This document shows positions 25,304-33,587 of a stretch of 64,000 nt of DNA, in pieces; within the stretch, counting starts at the first letter, position 1, and every line of letters starts with the position of its first letter. The notes below the pieces were generated by a model. It was not told the DNA's origin, made no database searches, and saw only the letters and a list, made by a program, of their open reading frames with translations. Location: assembly GCA_963777435.1 (NCBI GenBank), contig CAVZQT010000003.1, positions 62,001 to 126,000 of the forward strand, in the 5' to 3' direction. This DNA is from AP-15 sp963777435 (GTDB taxonomy: Bacteria > Pseudomonadota > Alphaproteobacteria > ATCC43930 > CGMCC-115725). A program made the translations under genes and the position numbers.

Positions 25304-26224
25304 ATGAGCTGGCCCAAAGGATCTAAGTGGCGGAAATGGGATCTCCACGTCCACAGCCCAGCCTCTGATGGGTTCGCTGGGGATTGGAACCAGTTCATCA
25401 TCCAGCTCGGGAATGCAGATTGCGACGTTGTCGGAATCAACGATTATTTCTCTGTCGCTGGTTACAAGGAAGTCCAGCGCAGGTTAAATGATCCTGGAGC
25501 GAGCGCAGAAGGCAACAAGCCTTATCGCGAGGCGCTGCAACGGTTGACGACTAAGACGCTCCTGCCGGTGGTTGAGTGCCGGATGAATAATGTAGTCCTC
25601 GACAAGAGCGTCAAATCAGGCCCGCGCATCAACTTTCATGTGATTTTTAACCCCGAGGTTGCTGTCGATGATGTAGAGACCTTCATTAGAAATCTGAAGG
25701 TCAAGGGCACCTCTATAGGGAGCCGCTACACGGATGCCAGTTTTTTGCGGGATGAGGTGTCTGTCGATTTTCGCGAAACGACGCGAGCACTCCGTGATGA
25801 CGGAACTTTCGCCGGGCGGTTCCTGATCTGGATTCCGTATGATGAATATGGCGGGATTGATGGGATCAACCCCGCGACGGATACGCTTTTCAAGGAAGGG
25901 TTGGTGTACGAAGCGGACGTGCTTGGCTCTTCCAATAAGGCTCAGGCGGACTTCTTCCTGTGGAAGGATGGCAAGTTCACCGAGGCGCAGTATAAACAAT
26001 GGTTTGGCAGAAAAAAACTGTGCATCAAGGGTAGTGACTTACATAATGTGAACGATGAGCTGGGAAAACTAAAGGACCGATACTCGAAACCGACTGATAA
26101 ATATTGTTGGATCAAGGCCGATCCAACCTTCAACGGCTTACGTCAGATCGTTAATGAGCTGGAGGATCGTCTTTTTATTGGTGTCCGTCGTCAGAGTTAT
26201 TGGGACAAGGGCTGGGTAAATTAA
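25304..26224 (+). pseudogene. TrlF-like PHP-domain protein, truncated by an IS3-family element
   Basis: The visible 306 residues form a PHP-type phosphoesterase domain: KWRKWDLHVHSPASDGF (HxH metal motif), GINDYFSVAGYKEV, INFHVIFNP and CIKGSDLHNVNDEL (further metal-binding His/Asp). This layout is the N-terminal domain of TrlF-family proteins, which continue into a large SMC-like ATPase domain (usually over 800 residues in total). Here the frame stops at the left end of the IS3-family element and the ATPase part is not found on its other side. The ATG at 25304 has GAGGAACA upstream. TrlF-type proteins are linked to nucleic-acid defence; the remnant is probably inactive. Confidence 0.75.
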
Positions 26225-26254
26225 GGGAGGCTCTGGCTCATCGGTTTGGTGCAG

Positions 26255-27235
26255 TCAGGCGGCCTGCAGGCGGTGCTGCAAGCGGCGGTTGGCAATGGTC
26301 TGTCGTTTGATCCTTTCTCGTTCTGCCAGAATACTCGATGCCCGCCCGAAGTAGACGTCGGCGGGGGTGAGATTATTGATGCTCTCGTGGTAGCGGCAAT
26401 CGTTGTAGTCGGCGACGAACGCCGCGATCTGGGCTTCGAGATCGCCGGGCAGGAAGTAATTTTCCAACAGGATGCGGTTCTTGAGGGTCTGGTGCCAACG
26501 CTCGATCTTGCCCTGGGTCATCGGATGATAGGGCGCGCCGCGGAGGTGTTTGATGTTGCGGGCGCCGAGCCACTTGGCGAGGTCACCCGCGACATAGCTG
26601 GAACCGTTGTCGGACAGCAGCCGCGGTCGATCGGCAGGCTCAGCCTGGTCCAGCCCGCTGGTCTGCAGCGCCGCGTCGAGCGTGGCGGTGACATCCTCGG
26701 CCCTCATGTTGGTGCACAGCTTCCACGCCACGATGTAGCGCGAGAAGTCGTCGAGCACGGTCGACAGATAAAACCAGCCCCAGCCGATCACTTTGAGATA
26801 GGTGAAATCGGTCTGCCACAGCTGATTGGGTGCGGTGGTCTTGTCCTTGAACGCGTCAGCGGCCTTGACCACGATGAAGGCTGGGCTGGCGATCAGGTCA
26901 TGGGCCTTTAGCAAACGATAGACCGAAGCCTCTGAGACAAAATAGCTTTTCGTATCAGTGAAGCGCACGGCCAGCTCGCGCGGCGACAATGCCGGCTCTT
27001 CAAGCGCCAACTCGATGATGTTGTCACGCACGCCATCCGGAATGCGATTCCACACCCGATCCGGGCGCGGCGAGCGGTCGTTCAAAGCCTCCGGCCCGCC
27101 ACTGCTATACCGGTCATACCAACGGTAGAAGGTTGCCGCGGGAATGCCGAGTTTCGCCAGCGTATGGCGCACCGGCAGCGAGGACTGCTCGACCAGCCGG
27201 ATGATCTCCAGCTTCTCGGCGGCAGGGTATCTCAC
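26255..27235 (-). CDS. IS3-family transposase OrfB (DDE integrase domain)
   Basis: A 326-residue protein. The N-terminal HTH_28-type region has VRHTLAKLGIPAATFYRWYDRYSSGGPEALNDRSPRP. The rve core shows WQTDFTYLKVIGWGWFYLSTVLDDFSRYIVAW (first Asp), RLLSDNGSSYVAGDLAKWL (second Asp) and YHPMTQGKIERWHQTLKNRI (Glu). The GTG start overlaps the OrfA stop (GTGA), which implies translational coupling rather than a frameshift fusion. It appears intact. Confidence 0.92.
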   Translation of the reverse strand: MRYPAAEKLEIIRLVEQSSLPVRHTLAKLGIPAATFYRWYDRYSSGGPEALNDRSPRPDRVWNRIPDGVRDNIIELALEEPALSPRELAVRFTDTKSYFVSEASVYRLLKAHDLIASPAFIVVKAADAFKDKTTAPNQLWQTDFTYLKVIGWGWFYLSTVLDDFSRYIVAWKLCTNMRAEDVTATLDAALQTSGLDQAEPADRPRLLSDNGSSYVAGDLAKWLGARNIKHLRGAPYHPMTQGKIERWHQTLKNRILLENYFLPGDLEAQIAAFVADYNDCRYHESINNLTPADVYFGRASSILAERERIKRQTIANRRLQHRLQAA

Positions 27236-27606
27236 GCGCCGTCCTCCCCAGCCCCAATCGCGCTTTTTTTCAGCAGCCGGTTCTCGATCATGAGTTCAGC
27301 GACCACCTCTTTCAACGCGCTGGCCTCGCGGCGCAGATCCTTGACCTCGTCCGAGGTTGCTGCCCGTGCGGTGTCACCGGCCAGGCGCTTCTTGCCAGCC
27401 TCCAGAAACTCCTTCGACCAGCGGTAATAAAGGTTCTGGACAATGCCTTCGCGGCGGCACAGCTCGGCGATGCTGTCCTCGCCGCGCAGACCCGACAGCA
27501 CGATGCGGATCTTTTCCTCCGCCGAAAACTGCCGCCGGGTGGCGCGGCGGATCTCTTTCACAACCTGCTCCGCCGGTTCCTTCACCGGCCCGGATTTCTG
27601 TCCCAT
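27232..27606 (-). CDS. IS3-family transposase OrfA (helix-turn-helix protein)
   Basis: A 124-residue protein. RRQFSAEEKIRIVLSGLRGEDSIAELCRREGIVQNLYYRWSKEFLEAGKKRL is the transposase-8 helix-turn-helix, and the following DEVKDLRREASALKEVVAELMIENRLLKK is a leucine-zipper-like coiled coil. It binds the element ends and pairs with OrfB. ATG start at 27606; the gene ends in the 4-base overlap with OrfB. Confidence 0.92.
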   Translation of the reverse strand: MGQKSGPVKEPAEQVVKEIRRATRRQFSAEEKIRIVLSGLRGEDSIAELCRREGIVQNLYYRWSKEFLEAGKKRLAGDTARAATSDEVKDLRREASALKEVVAELMIENRLLKKSAIGAGEDGA

Positions 27607-27769
27607 CTTCGCTCCTTCAATTGGCTACGATGGGCCAGAAATCCTCTCTATCTCAACTCAGCCAATCTGTCTCATAGGTGCTGATGCCGGACAGGCAACG
27701 ATGTTGAGTTGCCGAAACGTGCGCGACCTACTAGATAGAGAAAACTGACTAAAGCCCCCATAGGAAACA

Positions 27770-28018
27770 ATGAGCAAAGCACCAAAAGCAAACCACATGT
27801 ATCGAGACAGGATTCTCTTGCCCGATGAAGACCAAACCACCAGGCACGAAATTCGGAGCACTATCGGGGGAGAGTGGGAGAATGCCAAAAACGTGTGGCT
27901 GAATGCGTCGGAACGATCTCATGTCCTGCCACAGGCCGTTCTCTTGTGTTTGGAGGAACAAAACCACGTAAAGCAGGCGAGGAGCCGAACTCATCTAAAC
28001 GACACGTGTTGCAATTAA
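27770..28018 (+). CDS. hypothetical protein (weak)
   Basis: An 82-residue frame starting at ATG with AGGAAACA upstream. The composition is mixed and hydrophilic (HMYRDRILLPDEDQTTRHEIRSTIGGEWENAKNVWLNASERSHVL), with no membrane segment and no recognised motif. The 3' end overlaps the cheB-like stop on the other strand by four bases. The first 60 residues look protein-like, so it may be the start of a longer gene cut by rearrangement. Confidence 0.3.
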   Translation: MSKAPKANHMYRDRILLPDEDQTTRHEIRSTIGGEWENAKNVWLNASERSHVLPQAVLLCLEEQNHVKQARSRTHLNDTCCN

Positions 28019-28599
28019 ACCGTGACCGCGCAAACAACCGCGCCGAGGGCACAAAAACTACGGAGGCGTTTCGCAATTTCCTCAACGGTCAAGCAGGCAT
28101 CGGCATTATCCGCCGCCATGGCCGCGCGCGGCATGAAAGGCGTTTCCGCTTCTTTAGGGTCTTGAACGAGAGCCGTGCCGCCGTGCTCCGTAATTGCCCG
28201 CAACCCAGCGGCCCCGTCGCTGCTGCCACCACTCAGAACAATGCCGATGACCCGCTGCCCGTGAGCTTCGGCGGCGGAGATGAATAGAGGGTCGGCTGCG
28301 GGGCGGGTGTAGTGGACCTTCGGCCCATGGCTCAATCGAATGCTGGCGAACTCCAAAACCATGTGACGGTCGGGCGGCGCCACGTAGATGCGCCCGGCTT
28401 CAATTGCATCGCCATCATGTGCGAATGCGGCAGGAAGCGGCCCGGCGTGGCCCAGCAAACACGGTAGGATGCTCGGATTAGAGCCGATATGCACCACGAC
28501 AAAGACCGCCGCCGTGCAGGGAGCCGGCAGCGCCGCAATGATGCTCCGGAGGGGACCGAGCCCACCGGCCGAAGCTGCGATTACTACAATGCCGACCAT
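28015..28599 (-). CDS. stand-alone CheB-type methylesterase domain
   Basis: A 194-residue CheB catalytic domain without the response-regulator receiver. The triad is visible: Ser in VVIAASAGGLGPL, His in VVVHIGSNPSILPCLL, Asp in GIVLSGGSSDGAAGLRAI. PRAAMAADNADACLTVEEIA ends the fold. It would demethylate or deamidate glutamate side chains of chemoreceptor-like proteins. No CheR, receptor or other chemotaxis gene is nearby, so the target is unknown. ATG start at 28599; the frame is intact. Confidence 0.85.
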   Translation of the reverse strand: MVGIVVIAASAGGLGPLRSIIAALPAPCTAAVFVVVHIGSNPSILPCLLGHAGPLPAAFAHDGDAIEAGRIYVAPPDRHMVLEFASIRLSHGPKVHYTRPAADPLFISAAEAHGQRVIGIVLSGGSSDGAAGLRAITEHGGTALVQDPKEAETPFMPRAAMAADNADACLTVEEIAKRLRSFCALGAVVCAVTV

Positions 28600-28652
28600 G
28601 GCGCCTCGCGTAACGTCCTGAGTTGTATTTCAGGGTTCCAGCCTGTGCCAAA

Positions 28653-28958
28653 TCAAGATTTTGGCGCCTGCCTCCCCAGTAGCTTGCCCAGGTGGTCGCC
28701 GGTTTGGTTGATCACGCGGACATATTCGCTCATTTCCTGTTCGATCTCGGCGATCCGGTCGCCGTCAGCTCTCGCAAACTCTGTGTAGGCAACGCGCCAA
28801 TCCTCGTGCTCGACGATTTCGAGCTCGCTTGCGACAGCGCGTGACCGATGTAACCCGAGTTGCAGTGGCGTCGTTGGCCGGGCCGTTTGAAATGCTCTTA
28901 GCTTGCTCAACCCGGCGGATCGGAGACGGTGACGCATTGCCGTTTTGTTCCGAGTCAT
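28653..28958 (-). CDS. hypothetical protein downstream of rusA-like gene
   Basis: About 101 residues, basic at the N-terminus (TRNKTAMRHRLRSAGLSKLRAF) and with an acidic, coiled-coil-like second half (YTEFARADGDRIAEIEQEMSEYVRVINQTGDHLGKLLG). No family is recognised. It follows the RusA-like gene on the same strand by about 80 bases and may share its transcript. The open frame reaches 28976; the ATG at 28958 is preferred. Confidence 0.45.
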   Translation of the reverse strand: MTRNKTAMRHRLRSAGLSKLRAFQTARPTTPLQLGLHRSRAVASELEIVEHEDWRVAYTEFARADGDRIAEIEQEMSEYVRVINQTGDHLGKLLGRQAPKS

Positions 28959-29039
28959 TGTCTCTAAGATGAGCAAGTCACCGAAGGTGTTAAATGTGTC
29001 AAGGTGGTCGACCTTACCCTCTTCCCAGACAGCAGTGGC

Positions 29040-29516
29040 CTACGGATAGTAGAGTCCATCGGGCATGCCATATAGCTTCAAGCCATCTTTCAATACGTAC
29101 TCTTCCGGGAGCGTCGCCTTAATCCTGATGTCGAAGGCTGTGTGCCCGGTTAGCTCGAAGCCTGCACTCAGGCGATAGATTTGACAGTCGTCAATAAAAA
29201 CGCCGTCTCGACCCTTCATTGCGTCATTGATAGATTTTGAGTAATTATCTACGTCGCCATAAGCATCACTCTCCATGACCGTCTGGGGGTCGAGTTGAAG
29301 ATTGATCGTCACCTCAATCAAATTCGAAAATAGGAAGCGGTTGCTCAGTTGCGCATGCACTAACTTAGTGAATGCCCGCCGCGCCGCACCTCCCGCCGAA
29401 TACGAGATAGGCCGTATATCGAATGACTGGTGCCACTCGCCTAAGAAGGGAACGAGACCAGCCTCACTGGCGGCGCGTTCTGCGGCGAGGTAGGTGAGAT
29501 AGGCAGCATCTGTCAT
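29040..29516 (-). CDS. RusA-family Holliday junction resolvase
   Basis: A 158-residue protein with the RusA signature DVDNYSKSINDAMKGRDGVFIDDCQIYRL (about residues 88-116). The three Asp residues (DxDN and DD) bind Mg2+ and the Lys positions the scissile phosphate. The N-terminal part (FLGEWHQSFDIRPISY...) and C-terminal strand are family-like. RusA proteins usually come from prophages, so this may be a phage relic, but no other phage gene is visible. ATG start at 29516; the frame is intact. Confidence 0.78.
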   Translation of the reverse strand: MTDAAYLTYLAAERAASEAGLVPFLGEWHQSFDIRPISYSAGGAARRAFTKLVHAQLSNRFLFSNLIEVTINLQLDPQTVMESDAYGDVDNYSKSINDAMKGRDGVFIDDCQIYRLSAGFELTGHTAFDIRIKATLPEEYVLKDGLKLYGMPDGLYYP

Positions 29517-30069
29517 GGCTGGTTCAGCTGGTGGGTCCGGTTTTTCGATTCTACCCGATCAAGCGGGCGAAGCCATTTACGCAAAATGTACGGCTGAGCC
29601 GGGACCCGCTGGGGTGACTGTGCGTTTTAGCAAGTGCCGATCAGTATGCCTTTGAAGTGCACCCCGTTTTGACCGGACAAGGGCGATAGCCGGAGGGCTT
29701 AGGGATGGTTGCCGATCCCAAGCGCGCCGGCGGCCCGAGGCCGGACACATGACCGCAATCGACCAGACCGTCCCAGCTGCAACAAGTCCTCGCGAAGCAA
29801 GGGGCCGTTCTCACACGCACGATAAGCTGAAAGCATAGCAAAATCAATGGCTTTCAGAAGCGGGTATGCATCAGTTTGAAATCTGCCGCACTAGCGTCCC
29901 ATCGAGTGTCCCATGTAGAGTAGAAGACCACCGCTCTTGGCTCGCCATTGGCCTCGATCTTCAGTAGCGACCGCGATCGAGATGCCCGCCGCGGCGCATC
30001 GGCCCATTAACGGGTTGTATTCAAAGGGCCGTACACAAATATTGCCCTTATGATAAAAGGACAAAATAA
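29517..30069. other. 553-base gap without a recognisable gene
   Basis: Both strands were read. Frames here are short and of shadow type. No promoter, terminator hairpin or repeat stands out. It may hold the promoters of the divergent rusA-like and 30070 genes. Confidence 0.5.
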
Positions 30070-30345
30070 ATGGAAAGACATCTGGCACAATATGGTGATT
30101 GGGTGGTGTCAGAATTTGGCGAGGATGGCCGACGTTCTAAGTTGATTAAATGGTATGTTTTTGACCCGGACAAGTTCCGTCGCCGTGAGTCGGGATGGTG
30201 TGGGACTTCGATTACAGAGTACCGCAACGGCACGCCCTCGCACGTCACCCTGCTAGACGCCGCCGGTTTGGAGGTGGAAGCATGGGGTGTAGACGGCGAT
30301 GGCAGACGAGTTCACCGGCGGCGCCCGGCTGATTTCAGGCGCTGA
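30070..30345 (+). CDS. hypothetical protein, 91 residues
   Basis: A compact frame (MERHLAQYGDWVVSEFGEDGRRSKLIKWYVFDPDKFRRRESGW...) with balanced charge, several aromatic residues and a basic tail (DGRRVHRRRPADFRR). No family is recognised. The ribosome site is weak (ACAAAATAA). The amino-acid composition is more protein-like than in neighbouring frames. A second small gene follows after 30 bases on the same strand. Confidence 0.45.
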   Translation: MERHLAQYGDWVVSEFGEDGRRSKLIKWYVFDPDKFRRRESGWCGTSITEYRNGTPSHVTLLDAAGLEVEAWGVDGDGRRVHRRRPADFRR

Positions 30346-30375
30346 TCAACATTTTGTGGTCGAGGCACCGTCACT

Positions 30376-30601
30376 ATGATTATTTCAGACCCCCGCGCTA
30401 ACCGCCGAGCTGCAACGGCTTTACGCGGAATATCCCGTAGCAACCGCACGAGCCGCAACGGCACTCAAGACCGATCCGCCCGGGCACCTACTCGAAGGGG
30501 AGGGGCTGCGGCGTTTTTTGGCGGAGGAAGAAAGGGCGGCTACTATCGTCCGACAGATTAAGGAAATCCTCAGGACCACTGGCCAGCCATGGAATGCCTG
30601 A
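30376..30601 (+). pseudogene. small hypothetical protein broken in a C5 run
   Basis: From ATG at 30376 the frame is lost at a run of five C (30391-30395). With four C it reads MIISDPALTAELQRLYAEYP and on through ALKTDPPGHLLEGEGLRRFLAEEERAATIVRQIKEIL to a stop, about 74 residues of helical, protein-like sequence. A homopolymer miscall is as likely as a real mutation. No family is recognised. Confidence 0.5.
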
Positions 30602-30919
30602 TTGACCGGGGTTGGCCGCACCCGCACTGCCGAGCGCCGGAGCCGCGCCGAGGGGCGCGGGCAACATACGGGCAGCCCCTCGAAACTCAGCACCGCGCAG
30701 CAGGCCGACGCGCACGACGCGAGCCAAAGGACATCCTCTGTACAGGCCGATGGCATAGAGCAACGGGTATCCCGTTGCCGCCTAGGGACGATCATGGCGC
30801 GTCCCGCGTAAGTCAGCTTGACGGGTCTCCTCGTGGGTCTCGCCCTTGAGCTGACAAACGGAAGCGCCCCGAAATTCGGGGCGCTTCGACGTTGGGATGG
30901 TTTGCGTTCGACGTACCGA
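30602..30919. other. 318-base gap holding the hsp20 terminator
   Basis: No supported gene. The only clear structure is the hairpin at 30861-30887, listed separately. Confidence 0.5.
30861..30887 (-). terminator. intrinsic-type terminator of hsp20
   Basis: A perfect 13-base stem (GAAGCGCCCCGAA with TTCGGGGCGCTTC) around a single-base centre, 33 bases after the hsp20 stop. Read on the minus strand it is followed by CGTTTGT, a weak T tract. The stem is strong and correctly placed. Confidence 0.75.
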
Positions 30920-31390
30920 TTAGGCCGCCTTTTGCTCCATCACCTGCGGTTGCACGGTCTCGACCGTGGTGCCGATCTTGATCGTGCGCGGCTTGGCTGC
31001 CTCAGGCACTTCGCGTACCACATCGACCGAAAGCATGCCATTGTCGAGGCTGGCACCCACCACGTTCATGTGGTCGGCAAGGCTGAAGCGCCGCTCGAAG
31101 GTGCGCCGGGCGATACCGCGGTGCAAGTAGCCGCCGCCGTTCTCGTCCTCCTTCTGTGCCTTGCCCGTCACGAGGAGCGTGTTTTCCTGAACGGTGATGT
31201 CGAGCTCTGCCGGCGCGAACCCGGCTACGGCCATCGTCAGCCGATAGGCGTCTTCCCCGGTCTTTTCGATGTTGTAAGGGGGGTAGGCGACGGCCGTGCT
31301 GTCAACACGGCTCGCCGCATCGACCAGACGGGTAAAACGATCGAAGCCGATCGTCGAACGGAATAACGGAGAGAAATCGAAACGATCCAT
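30920..31390 (-). CDS. Hsp20/alpha-crystallin small heat-shock protein
   Basis: A 156-residue small heat-shock protein. The short N-terminal arm starts MDRFDFSPLFRSTIGFDRF. The alpha-crystallin domain spans about residues 35-135, with YRLTMAVAGFAPAELDITVQENTLLVTGKAQ, FERRFSLADHMNVVGASLDNGMLSVDV and the C-terminal I-x-I motif (RTIKIGT). It is an ATP-independent holdase, related to IbpA and rhizobial HspA types. The ATG at 31390 is 8 bases after AGGAGG; the ATG six bases earlier is too close. The leader carries a ROSE-like thermometer, so translation should rise with temperature. Confidence 0.92.
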   Translation of the reverse strand: MDRFDFSPLFRSTIGFDRFTRLVDAASRVDSTAVAYPPYNIEKTGEDAYRLTMAVAGFAPAELDITVQENTLLVTGKAQKEDENGGGYLHRGIARRTFERRFSLADHMNVVGASLDNGMLSVDVVREVPEAAKPRTIKIGTTVETVQPQVMEQKAA

Positions 31391-31470
31391 GACCATATCC
31401 TCCTGTGAGCAACATGGATAATTGGCATCTTCCAACAGGAATCTGCCAGTCTTGATGCACGGCCCCAAAA
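31391..31470 (-). promoter_or_regulatory. ROSE-like RNA thermometer in the hsp20 leader
   Basis: On the minus strand the leader ends CCATGTTGCTCACAGGAGGATATGG just before TCATG. TTGCT can pair with the ribosome site AGGAG, and CCAT with ATGG closes the hairpin: the UYGCU/AGGAG pairing of ROSE elements. Upstream, GGCAgaTTCCtgttGGAAgaTGCC forms a second stem. The gene class (hsp20 in a rhizobial relative) is the usual ROSE context. Confidence 0.72.
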
Positions 31471-31740
31471 TGGCGACCGTGTATCATTGCATATAGTGAT
31501 TTGAATTATTGCTTCAATGGGTGGACAAATTGGTCATCAATTACACCAATAGGGTTTTACTCTCACAAAAAGCCGAATAAATGCCGGTCTCGAAAAATCT
31601 CCAGGCCGACGATGAACTGGGATCGCTTGTGGGCGCCAGATGCGCGAGAGAGACAAGGCACCGCCCCTCGAGGTCATCGGGCCCGGGAGGATGGGACCAG
31701 TCTTTATGGCGGCATCTTGCAGCCAGGACCCTACGAAGAA

Positions 31741-31941
31741 TCAGTTTTTGCCATCTTCTCCAGGTAGAAACCCCAGGCCATCCTTGTAACTTAACCAGCA
31801 TACTTGACAGTCGACCCCGGCCTCAACAGCAGCTGCTTCGGCCGCCTCCCGAGTATCGAAGAATGCGACGAATTCTACTTTTTCACGTACAAGTCTTACC
31901 ACGCCCCAACCGTCAGCCCATCCTACGCCTGTTTGAGCCAT
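31741..31941 (-). CDS. small hypothetical protein, 66 residues
   Basis: The ATG at 31941 follows CGGAGTATCTCACG (a GGAG ribosome site). The peptide reads GWGVVRLVREKVEFVAFFDTREAAEAAAVEAGVDCQVCWLSYKDGLGFLPGE: a strand, a helix (REAAEAAAVEAG) and a strand with two Cys. No family is recognised. It looks like a small alpha-beta domain. A longer open frame upstream to 32151 lacks a ribosome site. Confidence 0.5.
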   Translation of the reverse strand: MAQTGVGWADGWGVVRLVREKVEFVAFFDTREAAEAAAVEAGVDCQVCWLSYKDGLGFLPGEDGKN

Positions 31942-32383
31942 CGTGAGATACTCCGATCTGCTTTTTATCAAATCAGACCACGATCCAGTCTTGCCTTGAT
32001 GCAGATCAACTAGGGCGGAGACTGACACCGGCATGAGGGGCGCGGAAGTCGGATGACTCGGCACATCGCAGGGGTGCGTGCTGATCACAGCGCAACTGAT
32101 CGTACTGAACGTCCTCGGAGCACCGTTTTTTGGTGCTTCGAATGTGGTCACGTGATAACACTTTTGCCAATTAGGCGGTAACTCGCTCCTCGATTTGGCG
32201 AGGTCGAAACGAGCACTGAAACAGGGTTGTTTGTAGGCCGGAAATCATAAATGTAACTTTATATGGCAACGACCGGGTATTTCCCCGCGGTTTTCCACGC
32301 CGAATAGGGCAACGACCACGACGAAGCGGTACGTCGGGGGTCGGTTGCAACAAAAAAGCCAATTACCAAGAGAGATATCGCTG
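31942..32383. other. 442-base gap without a recognisable gene
   Basis: Only shadow frames are seen. It must contain the divergent promoters of the 31741-31941 and 32384-32674 genes; no -35/-10 pair can be defended by eye. Confidence 0.45.
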
Positions 32384-32674
32384 ATGACGGACCGCCCGGT
32401 TGAACTCGACGAGCATCGCGGCATGGCCGCTCAGACATCGACCGAGCTGCGCCGACGCCTCCACGAGGTCCAGGCCGATCAGGCCGCCTTACGGCGGCGC
32501 CAGGACGAATTCGAGCGTTATGCCCTCGCCGCGCCATCGGCGACCTGGCCCGAGACTGCCGCAAAGGCGCGATATCTGATCCAGCTCTTTGCCGCCACAC
32601 CCGAGGCGCAGGACCCACGCCGCCAGGAGCTGATTGCGAAAGTACTCGAAGAACTTGCCAGACCGTCCGACTAG
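32384..32674 (+). CDS. conserved hypothetical protein of rhizobial type
   Basis: A 96-residue, mostly helical protein (TSTELRRRLHEVQADQAALRRRQDEFERYALAAPSATWPETAAKARYLIQLFAATPEAQDPRRQELIAKVLEELARPSD). The first half is a heptad-like coiled coil; the second has WPETAAKARYLIQLFAATPEAQDPRRQ, a pattern I recall from short proteins of Bradyrhizobium and relatives. Function unknown. ATG at 32384 follows GAGAGATATCGCTG. The longer open frame from 32345 is not favoured. Confidence 0.7.
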   Translation: MTDRPVELDEHRGMAAQTSTELRRRLHEVQADQAALRRRQDEFERYALAAPSATWPETAAKARYLIQLFAATPEAQDPRRQELIAKVLEELARPSD

Positions 32675-33022
32675 CCGGATCTGACTGCCAACCAAATATT
32701 ACCTGGCGAGCCTCGCCGGTGAGATAGTCTCGGCTTAACGGGTGAATGCGGGATGCAACCGTCGCTGCGACGAGTAATTGAACAGCAAATTAACCGAAAC
32801 AGATCCTCGGGCCTTCGAGGCAAGTGCGCCGGTCAGGGAGCCCGCGCGGAGTGCAACCCTTGTCGATTTTTCTTGATTTACACCCCTTAAATTCGCCGTT
32901 TGCCGGCTATTCATGGCATTTTGCTCGTCGAACGTAGTTGCCACAGCCAATCAAAAGAGCGGACACTCGCGCCAGCGGCCTCGGAAAGCTGGGCGCCGCA
33001 CCAACCCAACATCACGGATGAC
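32675..33022. other. 348-base gap ahead of the DUF4167 gene
   Basis: No gene and no clear repeat. AT-rich stretches (for example TTTTTCTTGATTTACACC near 32868) could be promoter DNA for the gene that follows. Confidence 0.4.
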
Positions 33023-33430
33023 ATGAGATCAGGACTAGGTCAGCGGCCTCGCGGTCGCTTTAACGCAAATCGCCCGTTTGAACAGCAACCACGGGGCCCG
33101 CGAAACAATCAGACATTCGACAGCAACGGCCCCAACATCAAAATCCGCGGCAGCGCCCACCAGATATTCGAGCGCTATATCGCCCTGGCGCGCGAAGCGA
33201 CGGCGAGCGGCGATCGTGTTGCTGCCGAAAATTTCTACCAACACGCAGAGCACTATTTTCGTATCGATAACGCGCGCCGTGGAGGCGATCACCAGGGGAC
33301 GCCGTCGCGGCCAACCACGCCCGCCGATATCGAGACGGACACATCCGGAGCAGTGGCAAGAGAAGTTGACGGCTTCGAACCGCAATGGGACGGGGACGCT
33401 TCCGTCTCCTCGGAAAGTTCAACTCACTAA
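33023..33430 (+). CDS. DUF4167 domain protein
   Basis: A 135-residue protein. The N-terminus is basic and glycine/arginine-rich (GLGQRPRGRFNANRPFEQQPRGPRN). The core QTFDSNGPNIKIRGSAHQIFERYIALAREATASGDRVAAENFYQHAEHYFRI matches DUF4167, a small alphaproteobacterial family thought to bind nucleic acid. The acidic tail is short; usual members are longer (over 200 residues). The TAA stop lies in the CTAA next to IS5 copy C, so the original C-terminus may have been lost there. Confidence 0.82.
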   Translation: MRSGLGQRPRGRFNANRPFEQQPRGPRNNQTFDSNGPNIKIRGSAHQIFERYIALAREATASGDRVAAENFYQHAEHYFRIDNARRGGDHQGTPSRPTTPADIETDTSGAVAREVDGFEPQWDGDASVSSESSTH

Positions 33431-33587
33431 GGAAACGCCGAACAATGCGGGCGCTGGGGACGGTATGGCAGCGAGGGTATAATTTGGAACAGTGGTGCGG
33501 CTGAGAACGGTCTGCATCGGCAGAGGATCGGGTTTGTAATGGGCCTTTCCTGTGCCGTTTTTGGGGTCAAGACGAAGTGGGGCGTGA

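Larger units (their letters stand above)
26225..27648 (-). mobile_element. IS3-family insertion sequence
   Basis: About 1.42 kb with two transposase frames. The imperfect inverted ends read GAGGCTCTGGCTCATCG at 26228 and, inverted, GAGGATTTCTGGCCCATCG ending at 27647. Exact ends and target duplication cannot be fixed because the two flanks do not belong to one gene, which suggests that the insertion was followed by a deletion. Confidence 0.82.
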
